DNA of 25,364 bases from Euperipatoides rowelli. Taxonomy: Eukaryota; Onychophora; Udeonychophora; Euonychophora; Peripatopsidae. The DNA lies in the NCBI GenBank assembly GCA_003024985.2, contig PXIH01S0002104.1. One strand, 5' to 3'. Positions 20,839 through 25,364 of this stretch are shown piece after piece; position 1 is the stretch's first letter; each line of letters opens with the position of its first letter. The position numbers and the translations under genes are program-made. A model generated the notes under the pieces. The model made no database searches. It worked only from the letters and a program-made list of their open reading frames with translations, and was not told where the DNA came from.

Positions 20839-21153
20839 AGGGTAGGAGTTAGGTGCATCAAAGTGTCACATCATGGGTCTAGGATTTAGGAGCATCAATG
20901 TGTCACATCCTGGGGCCAAGGGTTAGGGGCAGCAATGTGTCATGTTTTTGGGCCAGGAGTTAGGATTAACAATGTGTCACATCCTGGGGCCAGGAGTTAT
21001 GAGCATAACACATTGGCACTCCTAACTCCTGGTCCCAGGATGTGACACTTTGATGTTCCTAATTCTTGGCATCATGTTGTGACACCTTGATGCTCCTAAC
21101 TCCTGGCCCCAGGACAGGTCACATTGAACTCCTAACACCTGATACCATGATGT

Positions 21154-22081
21154 GACACATTTATGCCCCTATCTCCTAGCCTCAGGATGTGACAACTTGA
21201 TGCTCCGACTACTGGCCCCAGGTTGTGGCACCTTGATGCTCTAAACTCCTGGCCTCAGGACATGACATCTTTATGCTCCTAATTCCTCGCCCCAGGATGT
21301 GACACATTGATTATCCTAACTCCTATCTCAGCTATTGACACATTGATGCTCCTGCCCCAGGACATGACATATTGACACTCCTAATTCCTGACCCCAGGAT
21401 GTGACACTTTGACACTCCTAAATCCTTGCCCCAGGATGTGACACCTTGATGCTCCTAACTCTTGGCTTCAGGACATGACACATTGACACTCCTAACTCCT
21501 GGCCCCAGGATGTGACACTTTGATGTTCCTAATTCCTGGCATCAGGCTGTGACACCTTGATGCACCTAACTCCTGGCCCCAGGACATGACAAATTGAACT
21601 CCTTACACCTGGTGCCATGATGTGACACATTGATGATCCAAAATCCTGGCCCCAGGATGTGACACATTGACACCCCTAACTCCTTGTCTCTATATGTGAC
21701 ACATTGCTTCTCCTATGTGATGGACCCAGGGCATGACACATTGATACTCCTAATTCATGGCCCCATGGGGTGACACATCACTGTCCCAACTCCTGGCACC
21801 AGGATGTTACACATTGATGCTCCTAACTCCTGGCCCCAAAACATACCACCTTGACACTCCTAAATCCTGCCCCAGACATGACACATTGATGCTCATAACT
21901 CCAGGCCCAAGGATGTAACACATTGATGCTCCAAACTCCTGGTCACAGGATTTGACCCTGTGATGCTCCAAAATCCTGGCCACAGGACATGATCCCTCAA
22001 CACTCCTTAACTCATGGCCCCAGAATGTGACACAGTGTTGCTACTAACTCCTGGTCCCAGAACATGACACATTGACACATC
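21154..22081 (-). repeat. R3 HOR copy 1 (about 0.93 kb)
   Basis: The right half aligns with the next copy at a 926-928-bp shift. TCCTTGTCTC (21681 and 22609), CTATGTGATGGACCC (21715 and 22641), CACATCA(C/T)TGTCCCAA and GACCCTGTGATGCTCC keep order and spacing. The left part, before about 21600, is less clearly matched because the 470-bp duplication intervenes. Confidence 0.7.
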
Positions 22082-22137
22082 TTGGTACCAGGAGATAGGG
22101 CATCAATATGTCACATTCATGTGACACATTAATGCCC
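22063..22137 (-). repeat. Fold-back module, R sense, HOR copy 2
   Basis: Read on the minus strand it is the F-block module: CCCTATCTCCTGGTACCAAG, then GATGTGTCAATG. Arms 22098-22116 and 22119-22137 pair with two mismatches around TC. The match to the modules in F1 and F3 includes both junctions. Confidence 0.87.
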
Positions 22138-23007
22138 TTAACTCCTGGCACCAGGATGTTTTTTCATTGATGCTCCTAAATCCTGGCCCCAAGATGTGAC
22201 ACTTTATGCTCCTAAATCCTGACCCAGGATGTGAAACTTCGATGCTCCTAAACCCTGGCCCTAGGACATGACACATTGATACTCCTAACTCCTGGCCGCA
22301 GATGTGACACATTGACACCCTAACTCCTGGTCCCATGATGTGACACATTGATGCCCATATCTCCTGGCAATCGCCAGGATGTGACACATTGATGCTCCTA
22401 AATAATGGCCCCCAGGATGTTACACCTTGATGCTCCTAACTCCTGGCCCCAGGGCATGGCACATTGAACTACTAACACCTGGTACCTGTCACACCATTTT
22501 GTCACATCCAATGTGACAACTTGATGCTCTGAACTCCTGGCCCAAGGACATGACACCCTGAAGTTCCAAAATCCTGGCCATAGGATGTGACACATTGACA
22601 CCCCTAACTCCTTGTCTCAGGATGTGACACATTGCTGCTCTATGTGATGGACCCAGGACATGACACATTGATAAAACTAATTCATGGCCCCAGGAGGTGA
22701 CACATCATTGTCCCAAATCCTGGTACCAGGATGTTACACATTGATGCTCCAAACTCCTGGCACCAAATCATAACACCTTGACACTCCTAAATCTTGCCCC
22801 AGACATGACACATTGATGATCATAACTCCAGGCCCAAGGATGTAACACATTGATGCTCCAAACTCCTGGTCACAGTTTTTGACCCTGTGATGCTCCAAAA
22901 TACTGGCCTCAGGACATGACACCTCAACACCCCTAAATCCTGGCTCCAGGATGTCACACATTGATACCCCTAACTCATGGCCCAAGAACATGACACATTG
23001 ACACATA
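22082..23007 (-). repeat. R3 HOR copy 2 (926 bp)
   Basis: Bounded by successive TTGGTACCAGGAGATAGGG monomers at 22082 and 23008. It contains the fold-back module, a truncated CAGATGTGACACATTGACACC monomer, CCTGGCAATCGCCAGG at 22363 and CTATGTGATGGACCC at 22641. Confidence 0.88.
22363..22379. repeat. CCTGGCAATCGCCAGG dyad, a marker of the R3 HOR
   Basis: A 6-bp-arm inverted repeat (CCTGGC/GCCAGG around AATC) formed by a variant of the monomer's TCCTGG/CCAGGA junction. It recurs with one base change at 23326 and 24230, and as TGGTGATTGCCA in F3 near 20570. No function is implied; its value is as an HOR landmark. Confidence 0.8.
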
Positions 23008-23066
23008 TTGGTACCAGGAGATAGGGACATCAATGTGTCACATGCAATGTAACACATTAATGTCCC
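22989..23066 (-). repeat. Fold-back module, R sense, HOR copy 3
   Basis: Arms 23024-23043 and 23047-23066 pair with two mismatches around GCA. Both arms carry the same extra change (GGGACAT on the left, ATGTCCC on the right), absent from copy 2 (GGGCAT/ATGCCC). The two arms appear to have changed together. Confidence 0.87.
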
Positions 23067-23948
23067 TAACTTCTGGCCCAGGACATGACACAATGACACT
23101 CCTAACTCTTGGCCCCAGGATGTTATACATTGATGTGCCTAAATCCTGGCCCCAAGATGTGAGACTTTATGCTCATAAATCCTGACCCAGGATGTGACAC
23201 TTTGATGCTCCTAACCTCTGGCCCCAGGACATGACACATTGACACTCCTAACTCCTGGCCCCAGATGTGACACATTGACACCCTAAATCCTGGTCCCATG
23301 AAGTGACACATTGATGCCCATATCTCCTGGCAATCACCAGGATTTGACACATTGATGCTCCTAAATAATGGCCCCAGGATGTTACACATTGGAGCTACTA
23401 ACTCCTGGCCTTATGATGTGACACTTTGATACTCCTAAAAGAAAGTGACACATTGATGCTCCTACCTCCTGGCCCAAAGACTTGACATATTGACACTCTT
23501 AACTCCTGGCCCCATGATGTGATAGATTGACACTCCTTAATCAAGGCCCCAGGATGTGACACATTGATGCTCTTAACTACTGGCCTCAGGATGTTACACT
23601 TAGATGCTCCTAAATCCTGGCTCCTGGACATGACATATTGACACTCCTAACTACTGGCCCCAAGATGTAACAAATTGATGCTCCTAAATCATTGCCCCAA
23701 GATGTGACATCTTTATGTGACACTCTTAACTACTGGCCACAGGATGTGACACTTTGATGTTCCTATTTCCTTGCATCAGGATGTGACACATTGATGCCCC
23801 TATCTCCTGGCCCCAGGATGTGACACATTGATGCTCTGAGGAGTTAGGAGAAGTCCTGCCACAGGACATACTCCTAACTGCTGGACCAAGGACATAACAT
23901 ATTGACACTCTTAACTCCTGGCCCCAGAACATGATGCATTGACACATC
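23008..23948 (-). repeat. R3 HOR copy 3 (941 bp)
   Basis: Same order as copy 2: fold-back module, TGTTATACATTGATGTGCC, GAGACTTTATGCTC, CCTGGCAATCACCAGG at 23326 (963 bp after 22363). The second half has diverged and lacks the CTATGTGATGGACCC monomer; instead it holds a small fold-back at 23839-23882. Confidence 0.85.
23839..23882. repeat. Imperfect palindrome within R3 HOR copy 3
   Basis: AGGAGTTAGGAG plus AAGTCCTG (23839-23858) faces CAGGACATACTCC plus TAACTGCT (23862-23882). The arms are about 20 bp with a small indel and one mismatch around three bases. The inserted F piece lacks the middle of the monomer. Confidence 0.75.
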
Positions 23949-24006
23949 TTGGTCCAGGAGATAGGGACATCACTGTGTCACATTCAATGTAACACATTAA
24001 TGCCCC
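23930..24006 (-). repeat. Fold-back module, R sense, HOR copy 4
   Basis: Arms 23964-23983 and 23987-24006 pair imperfectly around TCA. The left arm has GGGACAT but the right has ATGCCCC, so here the change is in one arm only, unlike copy 3. Confidence 0.83.
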
Positions 24007-24890
24007 TAACTTCTGGCACCAGAATGTAACACATTAATGCTCCTAACTCTTGGCCCCAGGATGTTATACATTATTGTGCCTAATTCCTGGCCCCAATATG
24101 TGAGACTTTATGCTCCTAAATCCTGACCCAGGATGTGACACCTTGATACTCCTCACTCCTGGCCTCAGATGGGTCACATTGACACCATAACTCCTGGTCC
24201 CATGATGTGACACATTGATGCCCATAACTCCTGGCAATCACCAGGATCTGACACATTGATCCTCCTAAATCATGGCCTGAGGATGTTACACATTGATGCT
24301 TCTAATTACGGGCCCCAGGAAGTGACACCTTGAAGCTCCTAAATCCTAGACCCAGAAAGTGACACTTTGATGCTCATACTCCTGGCCCAAGGACATGACA
24401 CACTTAACTCCTGGCCCCATGATGTGATAGAATGACACTCCTAAATCAAGGCCCCAGGATGTGACACATTGATGCTCCATGTTCTCCTGGCCACAGAACA
24501 TGACACATCCGATGTGACACCTTGATGCTCCTAACTCCTGGCCACAGGACATGACTCATTGATGCTCTTAACTCCTGGCCCCAGGATGTGACACATTGAT
24601 TCTCCTAACTCCTGGCCCAAGCTATGTGACACATTGATGCTCCTGCCCCGGGACATGACATATTGACACTCCTAACTCCTGGCCTCAGGATGTGACACAT
24701 TGATGCTCCTAAATCCTGGCCCAAGATGTGATGCATTGATGCTCCAAAGTCCTGGCCCCAGGATGTGACACTTTGGTGCTCCAACTCCTGGCCCCAGAAC
24801 ATGACAACTTGATGCTCCTAACTCCAATATCCAGGATATGACACCTAAATACTCCTAAGTCCTGGATCCAAGATGTGATACATTGACACT
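23949..24890 (-). repeat. R3 HOR copy 4, partly diverged
   Basis: Begins with TTGGTCCAGGAGATAGGG and repeats TGTTATACATTATTGTGCC, GAGACTTTATGCTCC and CCTGGCAATCACCAGG (24230). The later part carries GCTATGTGACAC followed by GATGCTCCTGCCCCGGGAC near 24613, the reverse-complement counterpart of the truncated GGGGCAGGAGC monomers of F1 and F3. The right boundary is approximate. Confidence 0.7.
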
Positions 24891-25364
24891 CCAAACTTCT
24901 GGCCCCAGGAGGTGACACAATGTTTCTCCTAACTCCTGGCCACAGAACATGACACATTGACACATATAACTCTTGGACTCAGAATGTAACACATTTATTC
25001 CCCTATTTCCAGGCACCAATATATGATGCATTGATGATCCTAAATCATAGCCCCTTGATGTTACACATTGACCCTCATATCTATGGCCCCAGGAAATGAC
25101 ACATTGACACTTCAAACTCCATGCCCCATGATTTGACACATTGACACTCCAAACTCCTGGCACCAGGATGTGACACATTGATGCTCTTAACTCCTGGCCC
25201 CATAACATGATGCATTGACACTCCTAACTCTTGTCCCAGGACATGACATATTGATTCTCTTGATTCCTAGCACCACAATTGACACATTGCCATCTTAATG
25301 CTCTGAACTCCTAGCCGCTGGATTTGACACAATGATGCTCCTAACTCCTTGCCCCAGGATCATA

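Larger units (their letters stand above)
18547..21005 (+). repeat. Block F3: monomers in plus orientation
   Basis: F monomers with inverted patches at 18614-18655, 18755-18887, 19395-19435 and 20827-20838. The truncated GGGGCAGGAGCATCAAT monomer recurs at 19144, 19675 and 20256 (spacings 531 and 581 bp), giving a local HOR of about 15 monomers. Variants such as GTACAATGTGTCATGTCC and TGGTGATTGCCA are reverse complements of markers in R3, which links the two blocks. No gene is seen. Confidence 0.92.
1..25364. repeat. 37-bp satellite/minisatellite array filling the window
   Basis: Every stretch I read resolves into variants of one 37-bp unit. In the F sense its halves are GGAGTTAGGAGCATCAAT and GTGTCACATCCTGGGGCCA. 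Common variants are GATTT for GAGTT, TGTC for CATC, AAGG for AATG and ATGTCC for ACATCC. Most monomers differ from consensus at several positions, and some are truncated by 8-20 bp. Two small dyads recur in each unit: TCCTGGGGCCAGGA (6-bp arms, for example 3308-3321) and TGTGTCACA (for example 3097-3105). No transposon ends, poly-A tract, microsatellite or unique DNA interrupts the array, and both window edges lie inside it. I do not recognise the family. The 37-bp length falls in the minisatellite range, but the kilobase HOR organisation resembles that of satellites. Confidence 0.97.
21006..25364 (-). repeat. Block R3: monomers in minus orientation
   Basis: R monomers continue to the window end. 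A 470-bp duplication opens the block (TGTGACACTTTGATGTTCC at 21041 and 21511). It is followed by a roughly 0.93-kb HOR in at least three clear copies, then less ordered monomers from about 24.9 kb. F patches occur at the fold-back modules, at 22499-22507 and at 23839-23858. No gene is seen. Confidence 0.92.

Noticed and set aside
24855-25208. 117-codon minus-strand frame near the window end
   Set aside because: Same periodic peptide as elsewhere (LGPGVRS, VTSWGQEL pieces); it is open only because several monomers have lost the TAG.
1-25364. CRISPR array
   Set aside because: The repeat length is in range, but there are no unique spacers: repeats abut directly, are degenerate, flip orientation, and have no cas genes nearby.
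1-25364. Centromeric satellite with CENP-B boxes
   Set aside because: No TTCG-NNNN-CGGG-like motif was seen and CpG is almost absent. HOR structure alone does not prove a centromere.
1-25364. Consensus matches to TGTCA/TGACA (TALE homeodomain) or AGGTGTCA-like (T-box) sites in many monomers
   Set aside because: Such short motifs are inevitable in a repeat and carry no evidence of regulatory function here.

Overview
The whole window is satellite/minisatellite DNA. It is one head-to-tail array of a 37-bp monomer that runs off both ends. At 37 bp per unit, about 680 monomers fit in the 25.3 kb. I found no gene, RNA gene, transposon, CRISPR array or unique-sequence stretch longer than about one monomer. 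The plus-sense (F) consensus reads as two halves, GGAGTTAGGAGCATCAAT and GTGTCACATCCTGGGGCCA; an exact copy in the opposite sense (R) lies at 13376-13412. The organism is almost certainly a eukaryote: long non-coding tandem array, undetermined bases and a sized gap typical of a draft assembly, and strong CpG scarcity with paired CA/TG variants as in a CpG-methylating genome. A vertebrate is plausible, but the species cannot be named from the sequence, and I do not recognise the satellite family.

Layout by monomer orientation: F1 about 1-6907; R1 about 6921-10797 (with a 65-bp F fold-back at 10534); F2 about 10798-12551 (with an 85-bp N gap at 11905-11989); R2 about 12552-18545; F3 about 18547-21005 (with a 135-bp R insert near 18755); R3 about 21006-25364. 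Small inverted patches of about one monomer are scattered inside the blocks.

Above the monomer there is a higher-order repeat (HOR) structure. Diagnostic variant monomers recur at fixed spacing: about 1.87 kb (and an internally enlarged 2.6 kb) in F1, 2.0-2.2 kb in R2, and about 0.93 kb in R3. The same diagnostic monomers occur in F and R blocks as reverse complements, so all blocks come from one ancestral HOR array that was inverted and re-amplified.

The most notable structure is a fold-back (palindromic) module of about 78 bp with the same two junctions in at least eight copies, found in both F and R blocks and amplified as part of the HORs. Separate, apparently younger palindromes (6882-6946, 8632-8697, 10534-10668, 13215-13257) have arms that copy the adjacent monomer, including its private variants. 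That points to replication template switching as the inverting process.

Open frames of 60-120 codons exist but are translations of the repeat. They almost all follow the F sense of the monomer (plus strand in F blocks, minus strand in R blocks) and are not annotated as genes.
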